Assembly (NCBI GenBank): GCA_035235625.1
Contig: CP141148.1
Location: forward strand, 5,699,001-5,763,000
Direction of reading: 5' to 3'
DNA from: Saururus chinensis
Lineage: Eukaryota; Streptophyta; Magnoliopsida; Piperales; Saururaceae
Length of the DNA: 64,000 nucleotides
In this document: positions 21,973-34,605 of the stretch, piece by piece
Layout: every line of letters begins with the position of its first letter
How positions within the stretch are numbered: the stretch's first letter is position 1
The notes under the pieces: model-generated
Told to the model about the DNA's origin: nothing
Databases searched by the model: none
The model's input: only the letters and a program-made list of their open reading frames with translations
Translations under genes and position numbers: made by a program

Positions 21973-24825
21973 TCACACTACTGGCAGGTCAAGCAACATT
22001 TTTATTGATGAGGATATGCCATCATCTTCTGAGACTTGATCTCCATGGGCAATCGCAGTGTCTTCTTCGATATCTACTGCCATAATTGAGAGTATGTCAT
22101 TATTTTCTACGTATTCAAACAACTTCTCTAAATAAGCTTCTTCAGTTTCAGGTAATTGATCTCCATAGTCAATTGCAGGAATTTCCATAATGTCTAGTTC
22201 CGCTTGTTTAGTGATGGTCTGTAAGTCTTCAGCAATGGTAGTGTGAGATGCTCCTTCCAATGCAGGGAATTGATATCCATTGGCAGATGCAGGGTTTTCC
22301 AACATGCCTACTTCCCCTTGTTTGCTGATGGCTGGCAAGTCTGTCCAGAAGGTAGTGTGAGATGCTTCTTCCAATGCAGGTAAATGATCTCCATGGGCAG
22401 TGGCAGGGTTTTCCAACATGGCTAGTTCTCCTCGTTCATTGATCAACTCTTCAACCATTGCAAGGGCTTCTTCAAATCCTAGTTCTCTTACATCGGGCCC
22501 TAATTGATCTCCATTTGCAGTAAGGTTTTCCAACATGCTTAGTTCCCCTTGTTTTGTGATGGCCAGCAAGTCCATAGAGATGGTGTGAGAAGCTTCTTCC
22601 AATGCAGGGAAGTGATTTCCATGGGCAATTTCAGGGTTTTCCAACATGCCTAGTTCTCCTCGTTCATAGGGCAACTCTTCAACAATGGCAAGGGCTTCTT
22701 CAAATCCTACTTCTCTTGCATCGGGGCCTACCTGCCGATGTCTTATCTTACACAGAGCTACTTCCTCAAATTTTCCCACCTACAGGAATCAAAAGTTTAG
22801 AATAAGTTAGCTGAAAGAGATTTACAAATACGGCCGCAAGACCTATTCATTCAACCAAGTATAAGTTAGTTAAACTCTTCATATATATATTTTTGTATGA
22901 ACTCACATTCTTATCACGAGATGAGAGAGTGAATTCTTGCATGATCCAATTAGTCTTTTGAACACGTCCATCAACGTTTCGGTGGTATTTGAATGCCCCT
23001 ATCTCGCCAATTAATCTACCATCTCTGTCATGCACCTGCTTCTTCCCTGTGATCTTATAGAACCCATTGCCAGCTTTTCTGCTTGCATTTTTGCCATTGC
23101 CTTCCCTTGCCATCTGAATTCTGCTAGAGAAATAATACCGTTCGTCCATCCTCCCATTAGGACCATCAGCCCCTAATTAGAGAACAATGCAACAGTCAAT
23201 TATCATACACATTTGGTAAAGAATAAAACACCCAATGAAGACTGATTGCTTAATCTAATAGCAGATGTTTCAAGAAGATGAATGAAATAGCTACCAGTGA
23301 GGGCCCATGGCTCCATGTCGTAAACTCTTTTATCTTCAACAGCATCAGATGGGAGTGGAAGATCATCAACCTTTCTTTGGAGATAACGTCGAAGGAGTTC
23401 ATATGGGGTGGGCTTAAACCTATACCCCAGCGGCAGATATGCATAGTGCGAGGGAAGCAGGTTTTGCTCACCATCGTCATCAGGAAGTATTATCAGATCA
23501 TCATCCTCGTCCTCATCTTTCCCTGGTCTGCACTTGATTTTGCATATGGCATATGTCTGAAACTGCACAAGGGTTTCGGCCCAAGAATCCGTCAAACATC
23601 TTTTGTTACGTACTTGAAGATTAAACAAAATTCAATTGTTGATTGCAATATTATTTCTATTGCAATCAAGTTGAAAGAAGCGAAACAAAATTATTCAAAG
23701 GTGAACATATTATTTAGCACTAAACCTAACTTGGCACGTGACCCACGTATGAACATATTATTTAGCACTAAACCTAACTCGGCACGTGACCCACGTATGA
23801 TTCTTCTTGAATAGAAAGGAAAAGAAACTTTCCTAATATTAATAGGGAAAGAAACTTTCATAAAACTATAGTGTAAACTTGGCACGTGACCCATGTATGA
23901 AATTGTGATTCTTCTGTAATAGAAAGGGAAAGAAACCTTCCTAATCATAACTATGTAGTTATCTCAGCTAATAACTATTATTATCTTTTCATTATCATAA
24001 TTAATTACTGCTACTTCTCATATCAAGAAAAATAAAATTAGGCAATGCAACTTTATAAGAAGAGGTTATATATAAATACATATATATAGGCAAACAGATT
24101 AATGAATGATTAAGGCACTAATAAACTATGGCATAAGCAACGCAAGCTGGGGTTAGAAGAGAACATATATATATTTTGAGAGCAGAGGCCTGGCAAAAAC
24201 ATACAGAAGCAAAAATACGTAGAGAAAAGATGAAGTCTTGAATTGAAAGACGAACAAACCAAGTTAATACAAAGGGTAGCACATCAATGTATACGACTAA
24301 CAAATATAGGTTACCTTTGGATCGTCTTTCCTTGTAATTAGCGTATATTCATCCATGATCCAGTGGGTTCTGTTGCCCTTCTTCTTGCTGGAACCATCGC
24401 CCTCACCGTCGGTGAAATAAACAAAAGCTCTCTTCTCGGCTTGACCATCGCCGTCGGAGATGCTCTTCGGCTTTTGGGTTGCACTCCAGTGGCCCTTCCC
24501 CGCCCGCCGGTCTGGTCTTCTTCCATACCCCTTATTTCTGGTGCTGAAATAGTACCGAGCACCCCCAATTCTTGAACACTAGTCCCTTCCGGCACCTTAA
24601 TCAGAAAAGAAGTTAAGAACATGAGGCCAGGGAAAAAGAAGACATGCATTACGTAGCTGGCATGAGTGATATATTACCAGTCAGAAGCCATGGTTCTCCA
24701 GCGTAAACGTTGTCGGAGACGATTGGATAGCAGGGAATCGCGCCTTTAACTTGACAAACTTTGAGCAGCTCCCGGACGAGCATGGCGTCTGATGGATCAA
24801 ATCGGAACCCTGCATGGTATGCCAT
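21973..24825 (-). CDS. Double-NAC-domain transcription-factor-like protein, left copy (about 589 aa, 5 exons)
   Basis: Predicted exons on the minus strand are 24,825-24,678, 24,595-24,315, 23,562-23,295, 23,172-22,907 and 22,779-21,973. All have GT-AG borders and consistent phase, starting at ATG 24,825 and ending at a stop before 21,973. NAC proteins are nuclear plant transcription factors. Here a first NAC domain (residues about 4-160: GFRFDP, GEPWLLTG, RYYFSTRN, GHWSATQ, THWIMDEYTL, YAICKIK) is followed by an acidic linker (KDEDEDDD). A second NAC domain follows (about 186-337: LPLGYRFKP, MEPWALTG, RYYFSSR, GFYKITGK, TNWIMQEFTL, VALCKIRHRQ). The tail is acidic, with 37-39-residue repeats (ELGMLENP…GDHFPALEEASHTI). 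The usual WKATG motif is altered in both domains. The 1-kb scale repeat tail differs in module order from the right copy. Exon model is inferred; transcripts are not seen. Upstream TATA and intronic G-boxes are listed separately. Confidence 0.82.
23735..23888. promoter_or_regulatory. Three CACGTG G-boxes in NAC intron 2 (left copy)
   Basis: GGCACGTGACCCACGTATGA occurs at about 23,733 and 23,781, with a variant (CCATGTATGA) at 23,881; CACGTG cores lie at 23,735, 23,783 and 23,883. The first two sit in a roughly 50-bp tandem duplication (AACATATTATTTAGCACTAA…). Each also carries CACG/CGTA words like the NAC core site. Function is inferred only. Confidence 0.45.
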
Positions 24826-24872
24826 CTTCTCCTTACTTCCTCTCCAGTGACTTATGTTGCTTTATATGGAAT

Positions 24873-24882
24873 GCTTATATAG
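24873..24882 (-). promoter_or_regulatory. TATA box of the left double-NAC gene
   Basis: On the minus strand CTATATAAGC lies about 50 bp upstream of the ATG at 24,825, which would give a short 5' leader. The mirror copy is at 42,631-42,640. Confidence 0.5.
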
Positions 24883-27779
24883 TTATCGATATGGATTCCT
24901 TTTGTTACTAGAATTTTTGTCCTGTATTAAGTCCAAATCACTTAATCACTTACAACTCCGAGCTGTACTCTTAGGAAAGTTAAAAGTTAGGAAACATTCC
25001 TAATTAAGATTGTTGGACCAGGGTATAGCATCGGCCCGTTTCAGTCTAACATTATCGTGATCGGGTGAACCATTGGGTCCAAGGGTGATAGGGGCGATCG
25101 GGTGTACAGGTACGAGTCAATTTTTGTGTTGTTCACATGCTCAAGTTGGCTCAAAATGGTGCCCAGGACCAGAAGAAGAATCAAATCATCCCTAGCCATG
25201 TGCTTTAGACAATTCAGAATGATGAGGAGATTAGGGGGCTTTTGTGTGGTGTGACCATTACCCATGGGGGCGTTCTCTCCAACTTAAACTCAGTTCTTAT
25301 TCTCAAGAAAGCAGCCAAGGAACCTAGTCACCTAAGAAATTAGCATTTAGTATAGTTCCTCAAGTGGGGTCAATTTCCCCAATCTGATGTACTTATTATC
25401 TTTTTTTTTTTTGTTCTTATGGGGAAGATGGGGTTAGCTTCTGTAATTCAGTATTTCATATAGCGATGTAGTTTTCTATTTTATTGTAATTTCAAAAGAT
25501 TGGACCCTTGCAAGATTGATCGTGTAGATGACTTAAAATATGACTTGTTTATTTACTTATGTAAAAAAGCTTGCCTTCTGTGCACATATTACCCCAAGAA
25601 ATTTTTAAAATCAAATACATAAAGATATTGAAGAACAAAAACCAAAAGATTCGATAAGGTTGCATATTATGGGAGCTCAAGTTTGTAGTCGATGCTAATA
25701 ATACTATGTTAAATATAAAGTTAAAGGACTTGTTTTCTACTAGTTAAGCCAAGATTTATGTTAAGCACAATAACAGGGGAAGAGGAATAAAACATGAGGT
25801 GGTAGTTGTTTAGTGAGCAAGCACACTTGCAAGGGAGAAGGGGTCGCTGATCCCGATTTGAAAATAAGTGGGTGTCTTGTAGTAGGGAAATTAGATTGGA
25901 ATTGTACTCACAAGAATTCATTTGCATTTATGCCTTCCCACAATGGCTGCAAACAACTTTATAGATGCCTTCCCACAATGGTTGCAAACAACTTTTTAGA
26001 TTACAGGTGCTGCTATCTCTAACCTTGCCTTCTTTTTAATTATCTTCTTTGCATATGCTCCTATCAATCTCAAAAAAATTCAATATTATTAATGCAAAAT
26101 GTACTATATGACTTGGGACCAAAATGAACAATATCAAACTTGTGCAATTATGACCAAAATGTATTGTATGAGACTTGGGATTGGGAATGGAGGGAAGGCT
26201 CAGCTCATTACTTCTCAGTTCGGCCGCTAGCTTCATCTAGACTTGATATAAGTGGTGAAGTCCTTGCACTTGCATTGTTAGCTTCCAGGGTGATGAACAT
26301 TTGAATAAATGTCTTTGGATAGTTTCTATCAACAAATCGTTGGACAATTTTGTGCTAATAGGGGTGAATGAGCTGACCTATTCTTTGAAAAGTTCTTTTT
26401 GGTCGTAGTTGTATTGATCAAGTAGTTTATCCAAGTTTCCTTGAGCATCTCTAAAAACTTCTTCCGTCTTTCAAGCAAGTTCACACCATGGTCTAGATGT
26501 ATTCCCATACATGCATTCAAATTGAGAATTATCATGCACTCATTGAAAAGTACACATTAGAGCGAGAAATAATTGATTATTACCCAAGGGAAAAAGGCAT
26601 GCTTCATTTGTATGTCGTACATGTAGGTAAGAATTTTTGGCTTATAGAGTAAAATTATACTCTACAAATATTTATACAATTAAAATAAGTAAATCACCAA
26701 CCTAAAGTAAAAAATTAAATTATAAATCTAAAGTAAAATCATACTATGCAAAACAAAAGTAAAACATTAAAATCACAAATTTGTATAAAATTAAAAATTA
26801 TACTTTTTAAATGTTACAGAGTACAATAATATTCTATAACAATAGTAACATTATACTTTTAAAAAAATAAGACATGGTGAGAAGAAACAAGTGACAAGAA
26901 AAGTATACTTAATCCCTACTTAGTAAAAAAACATAAAACATTTACAACTACATAGAGTAAGACTCATGAATTTCCTGATACATCTAATATGAAAACCAAA
27001 TTGCAAAATTGAGTAAAGAATCAAACTATACAACCTTAAAACAAAATTGTAGTCTTTAAATACTTTTACTATTGTAAGAAGTAAATCATAAATTACTCAT
27101 CATTGAATTAAGTAAATCAAATCACCCTAATGTACATTGAAATTATACTCTGCATACGTTTTTATCATTGAAATATGTAAGTAGAAAACCTAAAATAAAA
27201 AAAACATCAAATCATAATCCTGACATGAAGTTGCACTTTGCTTTCAAAGTTCACCTTGAATTGTAGCTATATCTTGCTCAGTATTTGTGATTTATTAGCA
27301 TTAATATTTGTAAAGAATAATTATACTCAAGGTTTGAGACAATAAAATATGATTGGAATATATGTGTGTGAGTGTACAAAGATTTGATATTTTATTTTAT
27401 CATATTTATAGAGACATATTATAAAATCATTGAGTAATAAGTAATGTTATAAAAAAATACTTTCTTAAACCTAAAAAAATTACAACTCAATCCATAAAAA
27501 TGCAACTAAACCCTAATGGAAAAACAATTCTAGACTAATTTCTAGTTTGTCTCAAATATAAAACAGAAACATTGATCACTCAAATTAATCAAGTTGATCT
27601 TCAAACAAGGACAAACACAAATACTCTTTTAAAAGAAGTTAAAATTAATAACAAATAACAATTACACTTTCAGCTTTGGCCCCCAAACCAACTGAATTTG
27701 AATATTGTACTTAGAAAAATTAAAAATAATAAGATGAACAATACAAATCATGATGTCTTGAGAAAACCATTTATGAACA

Positions 27780-28050
27780 TGAAGCGCAAGACAACATGAT
27801 CATGTTGCCTTTTGATAATTTATCATATTACAAACAAAAAATTGCAGGACAACATGATCATGTTGCCCTATGATAAACTGTTGTATTATGAACAACAAAT
27901 TGCAAGACAACATGATCATGCTGCCCGTGATAATCTTCATATTATGAACATTAATGTTTAAGGCAACATGATCGTGTTACCATGTGATAATTAGTTGTAT
28001 TATGAACATTAATTTGCAAGATAACATGATTATACTATCATGTGATAATC
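27780..28050. repeat. 61-bp tandem array with palindromic ACATGATCATGT core (left arm)
   Basis: Four to five units of GACAACATGATCATGTTGCC followed by TGATAATTTATCATATTA(T)GAAC. Each unit contains the perfect 12-bp palindrome ACATGATCATGT or a one-base variant. Mirror copy at about 39,460-39,730. Confidence 0.75.
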
Positions 28051-30834
28051 AAGAATAAATAAAAGGCCACCATGAAGGCATGAACATTAGCTTTAGTACA
28101 TAGGGCAATGTTTCAAAAGTAGAACATAGGGCAATGCTGCAAAAGTACCCTCTAGAATGGGCAAAACAAAACTTTATACTTTTGTGTAAAAATGAAGCAA
28201 TGCATGACATATAGAAAAGAACAAAGTTTGATCTCCATTAGCTAAACAAGAAAACAACTCAAAATATTAAACTTAAAAATTATGCTTCCATTGAATAATA
28301 TTGTAAATGAGAGCATAGGGTGAAGATTGTAGTGCAAAATTTTTTAATGAACAATACTATAAATGATAACATAGGGCGATGATGCAAAAGGGGATAAATA
28401 GACTTCCTAAAATGGAATACATGAAGATCGAGAGGGATTTTTATAGAAGAGCAGTTAGAGATGGTTGTGGAGTATCCTCAACCAAAGATGTCAAAATCTC
28501 TATGTAATCAAAGGAAGGAGGAGAAATTGCCAAAGGACAGAAGAGAAATCGCCAGAGGACAAAGGAAAAATTGCCAAATGACATATAAAAAATCACCAAA
28601 GGACGGAGGACAAATCTATTGGAGGATAGATGAGAAATCGCCAAGATGGAGCAGCTTGACACTAGTAGATATACTTCAAATGGATAAGGTCTTCTACATT
28701 TTTGGGTAATGGTGGGTATTTTGTCCTTTTGGCCATTTGGTAGTTAAGGGTATTAATGTATGGAATAACCAGTGTCTTAATTATTTGTCGGGATTGATGG
28801 GAGATTACATACATTTTACTATCCTTATCAGTCACCATCCCTTTTTTAAATCACTTGAGCAACCTCCATATTCCTTTAACATTACATTATAGTGACCATA
28901 AGAAACATTGAGAAACAATAATACTTGAATATATGAAGTGAAATTTAATTGAAAGGAAAACACCTAAATGTCCAAATTATAAGGTTACCAAATAATTTCT
29001 ATAGGGTCATCAAAGTCAAAAGAACATGAATCCTTCCTTTCTTGTCTCCAATAAGTGGCTCAAGTTTTAATTCTTGTTATATAACTGCAAAGTACTCTAC
29101 ATTAATAAACAGATCAATCACAAGTAGGCACCAACGAGAAACATTACACTTGAGGTAATAAGAAGTATTTGATCATGCTTCAAGCTGACTATGTTAATAT
29201 AACTATATATTCATCATTCCACCCTGATATCAGATTGAACATACATATCCTCACACTAGTCAATTTGTCATTATTGGGTTTAGTCATTATATAATGATAT
29301 TTAAGCTACCTAATAAATGATTATTGACCAAATTTTATCTATTCATTTTTCTAACATAAAGTCACATTAATGCAAGTCATTATTAGCAAATAAGATCATT
29401 GAAAATAAACTAAGCTATCTAATTATATTTATGCATTAATAATTATTTAATTTTTATGTTTTCCCTCCTTTCTCATTGGGGCTTGGGATTGGAAACAAAG
29501 GAGTTTAAAACTTTTTTTTTGTTAGTAAACATAAAAAACAAAAAAAAAGAATTAATAAATGTATTAATACTCTTACAAGAGCTTCCCTACATTTAAGCTA
29601 CCTAATAAACTTATGTTTTTTGCTATTAATGCTCTTACAAGAGCTTCCCAACTAACTTATTGATCAAATTTAAAAATAGATGCATTACCAGAAATATATA
29701 GTACTTAAGAGTGGTTGTTTAGGATCTCTATGTGGTCCATTCTTACAAGAACTATTATTAATATATCTTGCTATATGAGTAATGCAGGGCTAGGATTGAT
29801 GGGATTCATGACATTCGACAAATCCATCTACATGCATACACATCTTTTATCTCTTGCAAATTTTAATAGTAAATTCACAAAAACATTGGGAAAACAATAG
29901 AGAAAGAAGTTATCTCTCTCTCTCTTCTTCTATATTTCAGAAACTTAGAGTGCTAATGGCTTCCATGAAAGAGCCAAGTTTTTATTCAATACTTAATGAT
30001 ATAATGGTAAATAAAAGTGTCTAATTTTTCACTACTTTAAGACTAACCAATCAAAATTAAGGAAAATGAGCTAGAAAATCCCTAAATAATTAAGATAACA
30101 TGGGCTAAAGACTCCTAGGAAAGTAAAAGACTCAAGATGAAACCAATCCTAAATCAAAATCTTGATCCAAAATTGAATTGGAGTTATCTGGTCAATGGGT
30201 TGATTGATCACCCGATAACCCCATCGTTCGTTCAGTTCTCGACCTAAATTTACACTAGACCGATTACCATACCAATCATCAACCGATAACCCCGATCAAT
30301 TGTTTGGTGGCTCAGTTTAAACAAGTGGAAATTAGTAGCATGCGATTGATCGCCTATAATGCCTGATCAATTGCTCAATAGAAAATTGTACATTTTTCTC
30401 TTCCAATTACATTGTTCAATGTTGCTCAAAGCTAGCTAGTTCACAACTTCACATCAATGAGTCGTACCATATCTACCAAGTCCAACAAACTTTGTTTTTC
30501 AACAATTGCATATTGCTTCTTTTACTCCATACACATCAAAAACTTTCTCAAAATGTTGTGACACATGTGGCAAACCTCAAATCTAATTTTTTCCTACCTT
30601 TGCTACTAGTTGCTGCTAAATCTGGGATAGGAGGGAGAGGGGGAGGTGTAGTGGTAGGGGGAACAACAAGTGTAAGGATGAGAGTGGAAGAATTGGCTAA
30701 TGTGGAAGAATTGACAGGGATAGAAAAATTGGCCAAGGTGGAAGAATTGGTTGGGGTGAAGAACTTATCAGGACAGAAGAACTGGTCATCTCTTGTAGAT
30801 AAGAAATTAGTACTTAGTAGACAAGAACAAATCA

Positions 30835-31150
30835 AGTAATAGAACAATAACTAGAATCAATTAACTAATAAAACATAGACATGAACAAATTAAATAAAAG
30901 AACAAAGACATGAACAAATTAAATAACATAATAGAGACAAGAAAAAATTAAATAATAGAGCAATGACAAGAATAGATTAAATATTATAATAGAAGAAGAC
31001 AAGAACAAATCAAGTAATACAAAGAAGACAAGAACAAATTAAATAAAAGACTAGAGATAAGAACAAATTAAATAACATAATAGAGACCTTGACAAATTAA
31101 ATAACAAAATATAGACAAGAACAAATTAAATAACATAACAGAGACAAGAA
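30835..31150. repeat. 31-36-bp AT-rich minisatellite (left arm)
   Basis: About nine or ten units of AATAACATAATAGAGACAAG AACAAATTAA, with interspersed variants AAGAAGACAAGAACAAATC. Mirror copy at about 36,360-36,675. Confidence 0.75.
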
Positions 31151-31431
31151 ATATTTATAGAGAAGAATAATATTGATTAAAAGTTTCCAAATATTATGTA
31201 TTAATAATAGACAAATATAGATCACAATAAGGTTCATATCTAAGAAACAAAATTAATAAGTATAATAGAGGAAAATAAATAACAAATCAAAGAAATATAA
31301 AAGAAAATAAATAATAAATAACCAAAATTAATAAGGTACAGTAGATGAAAATAAATAACAAATCAAAAAGAATAATAGAAATTGAATAACAAATCAACCA
31401 AAATTAATAAGTACAAAAAAGGAGGATGAAG

Positions 31432-32900
31432 TGTGATGCCCCTCATGCGTCATAATTCTTTTAACTATTTAATATTCAACCAAAGCTCATAAAACTCATT
31501 CATACATATAACAAAAGTTCACTACATCATATATTTATTATACCCAGCCCCCAAGACGACGGAGAGTTGATAATTTATGCAAATCATTGTTTAGGCATTA
31601 CTTACCTTCAAACATAGTCAAAATATTAACAAAAGTTCATTACAGTATCTACCATATAATTTCATTCAAAAACTCTTCTCTCTTCCTTCACCACTACATT
31701 GGTTATAGTCCCTGCAAAATCTGGTGGTGGGTGAGTATATTTATGCTCAGTAAGTTGTGCTAAATTCTATAAACATATTATATCAAAATCATTGAAAAAC
31801 ACTCATAATCATAGCATAAAATTTTTTTTGAAATAAATCATTTGACGAAAAACAAATCATCTCAGAACAGACTAAAATAGACTAAAATCAGATATTTGAA
31901 TCGTGATACCTAATGCTCTACTTCTGTACTTATAGGGTCACGAAAGCCAAAAGGATCAAAGTTTTCCTATGATACTCCTCATTTGTGCACTCCAGAGCTT
32001 TTATACGGCATATATATAAATTATAATTCCTCATGAAACTATACAAAGGGTTTAAGTACCCAAAACAAAGTGGACAACATTAAATCAATTCACCGATAGT
32101 ATTTTTGTCAAAAACATCATGCCATAAGGCTTATACTAATACGAGATTTTTAAATAATAAGAAAATCTTAATACAACATCAATTTAGAAATTAACACTCC
32201 TTACCATGACCTTTGAAGGTGATTTTCATGACTTCACAAGATTTAAACAAAGAAAATAACCCTACCAATATGTTCAATACGCTCGATATAGTTAGAAACG
32301 TCTCTTGAATCATTTGAATTAGACTGAGAGAGAAAGAAGAAAAAGAAATTTCTAAGGTGTGTAGAAGAAAAACTAGTGTGCTAGCTTATTTATAAGCTTG
32401 GTGCATGATACATCAACAGATACGTGTCGTGTGCCTGTTGGCACGTCATACACGCCGTAATGCATCGCAACAATGCTCCACATGGCAGGGATGGTGCCAT
32501 GATGCGGACGCGCGACCTGTGCACATTCATGCCCTCCGTCGTGCTCCGCCTCAATTTTTTTTTATTTTTTCAAATAAATGTAAAATTTTAAAACTATATC
32601 TTTTTATTCCGACTTCCGATTTGTGCGTTCCCAATACCATTAAGTTTGTTTTGACAAACCCTACAAAACTAGATCCTACATGAGCAAGTTATCTTGCATA
32701 TTTGAAACAAATCTCACCTATGTAATACATTTCCCGATGTCATAACTTTAAACCCTGTTTTTCGATTTATGCAATTCAAGTACCGTAGCATTTATTTTTC
32801 GAAGCTCTAATATGAACTAGAGACAAATTTATAAAAAAAAACAATTCAAAATTACTAAAACTTAGATATAAAATCTTACTAGAAATTCAGGGTCAATACA
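31432..32900 (-). mobile_element. Solo LTR of an LTR retrotransposon (left-arm copy)
   Basis: A fossil: TG…CA-bounded block of about 1.47 kb flanked by TGAAG on both sides (31,427-31,431 and 32,901-32,905), a 5-bp target duplication. It has a TATA-like promoter and leader region but no internal coding part, so it looks like the product of LTR-LTR recombination. The family is undetermined, with LTR layout resembling Ty3-type plant elements. The mirror copy has the same target duplication, so insertion predates the palindrome. Confidence 0.65.
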
Positions 32901-32905
32901 TGAAG

Positions 32906-33692
32906 GAATAAGGGAAAACCTAATTTTATTGCAAGAGAATTGGGGAAGTGAGATTGGAGGACTGGAATCTTTCACATGGCCAAGGGTGACCTCTCTTTCC
33001 CTCCCGCATGGCCAAGTGTGTCTATAATACGAAAACTGAGAATAATAAGCCAAGGAAAGGAAAGGCGATGAGCGTGCCCATATTAAAAATAGCGATAAGT
33101 ACGGATGTGTGGTAAAGATAATTTGAATATAATTTTCTAACTCTAAAACCAGATGACATAGGGATCAAACAGTGTACATAAAAAATAATATATTGTCTAT
33201 ATATTATGTTAAATCTAGCATAGTATATAAACAGTGTATTGTTTTTTTAAGTATAATGTTTGGAAGCCGGATTAAGTATCTTGGTCATGGCGCCTTTAAC
33301 CCAATCGCACACTCTAAGTTGATTAATATAAATTAAAAAGGATAATAGTATATTTTCTCTATTTTATATTAATTAATTATATTTAAAAAATAGTAATTTT
33401 TAATGAATGGTGAAACTTACAGAAGCAAATACTCTTTTTAAACTACGTAACTACTTAAATTGAACAAATTTTTGGAATCTGGAGATCGCTGGTGGAGGGC
33501 TGAACAGTGGGGAAGTGGAGACTGGAGAGGGGATCCAGAACCAGAGTCTAGAGATTGAACCGCTAATTGATTAATTGTTCTTGAGGGATTGGGTAGGATT
33601 GGGCTTGGGCTTGGGCTTAGGAATTTCTGGTTTATGGGTCCTGGATAGCGGGACGACAGGTTGCACCGGGTTTCATATATTTTTTCTCGTGC
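32906..33692. other. Tip-proximal left arm: Stowaway relic and dispersed-repeat segment
   Basis: The segment 33,320-33,475 has Stowaway-type text (TAATTTTTAATGAATGGTGA) without clear ends. From 33,476 to 33,692 comes the CTTGGGCTTGGGCTTAGGAA and CCTGGATAGCGGGACGACAG segment shared with window position 1. No gene is seen. Confidence 0.5.
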
Positions 33693-33813
33693 AGCCAGCC
33701 CAGCTTGCAGCAAGTTATGAGGCTCGACCAGCCAGCCCAGCTTGCACATTATGGGCTAACTTGAGGGTCGAGCTTGATATTTGAAGGCCCGTATCTAATA
33801 GGACGGGGCCCAT
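33693..33813. other. Palindrome spacer (121 bp) with a 17-bp internal duplication
   Basis: The unpaired centre between the arms (…TTTTTTCTCGTGC / GCACGAGAAAAAA…). It contains AGCCAGCCCAGCTTGCA twice, at 33,693-33,709 and 33,730-33,746. On the minus strand, the right arm plus spacer is collinear with window positions 1-157, which has the motif only once. So the spacer belongs ancestrally to the right arm, and the left-arm join at 33,692/33,693 is the new junction. Confidence 0.85.
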
Positions 33814-34605
33814 GCACGAGAAAAAATATATGAAACCCGGTGCAACCTGTCGTCCCGCTATCCAGGACCCATAAACCAGAAATCCCTAAGCCCAAGCCCA
33901 AGCCCAATCCTACCCAATCCCTCAAGAACAATTAATCAATTCGCGGTTCAATCTCTAGACTCTAGTTCTGGATCCCCTCTCCAATCTCCACTTCCCCACT
34001 GCTCAGCCCTCCACCAGTGATCTCCAGATTCCAAGAATTTGTTCAATTTAAGTAGTTAGGTAGTTTAAAAAGAGTATTTGCTTCAGTAAGTTTCACCATT
34101 CATTAAAAATTACTATTTTTTAGATATAATTAATTAATATAAAACAGAGAAAATATACTATTATCCTTTTTAATTTATATTAATCAACTTAGAGCGTGCA
34201 ATTGGGTTAAAGGCGCCATGACCAAGATACTTAATCCGGCTTCCAAACATCATACATAAAAAAACAATACACTATTTATATACTATGCTAGATTTAACAT
34301 AATATATAGATAATATATTATTTTTTATGTACACTGTTTCATCCCTATGTCATCTGGTTTTAGAGTTGGAAAATTATATTCAAATTATCTTTACCACACA
34401 TCCGTACTTATCGCTAATTTTAATATGGGCACGCTCGTCGCCTTTCCTTTCCTTGGCTTATTATTCTCAGTTTTCGTATTATAGACACACTTGGCCATGC
34501 GGGAGGGAAAGAGAGGTCACCCTTGGCCATGTGAAAGATTCCAGTCCTCCAATCTCACTTCCCCAATTCTCTTGCAATAAAATTAGGTTTTCCCTTATTC
34601 CTTCA

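Larger units (their letters stand above)
24883..31431. other. Left palindrome arm, non-coding stretch
   Basis: About 6.5 kb upstream of the NAC gene with no supported gene. It contains a 36-bp duplication (ATGCCTTCCCACAATGG… at 25,930-26,000), AT-rich degenerate AGTAAATCA repeats (26,640-27,480), the 61-bp array, GATTTCTC-type short repeats (28,450-28,650) and two copies of CTCTTACAAGAGCTTCCC (29,570 and 29,632). A GGTGGAAGAATTGG-type repeat lies at 30,690-30,800. Open frames here are exactly mirrored in the other arm but show no family resemblance. Confidence 0.6.
22907..33692 (+). repeat. Left arm of the near-perfect palindrome (about 10.8 kb)
   Basis: This arm is the reverse complement of 33,814-44,605; paired positions sum to about 67,506-67,513 throughout. 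Segments I compared by eye: exons 1-2 of the NAC gene identical in protein, exon 3 with one change in 268 bp, 27,841-27,990 with one change, but 33,061-33,180 with about four changes. Outward of 22,907 similarity falls to roughly 92-94%. Confidence 0.95.

Noticed and set aside
28441-28709. Mirrored open frames (SSCSILAISHLSS… and its antisense)
   Set aside because: Built on short GCGATTTCTC repeats; identical in both arms because the arms are nearly identical, not because of selection.
33438-33931. Small frames at the palindrome tip (FLRDWVGLGLGLGLGISGLW…)
   Set aside because: Arise from CTTGGG repeats in a dispersed repeat; they run across the spacer and have no domain.
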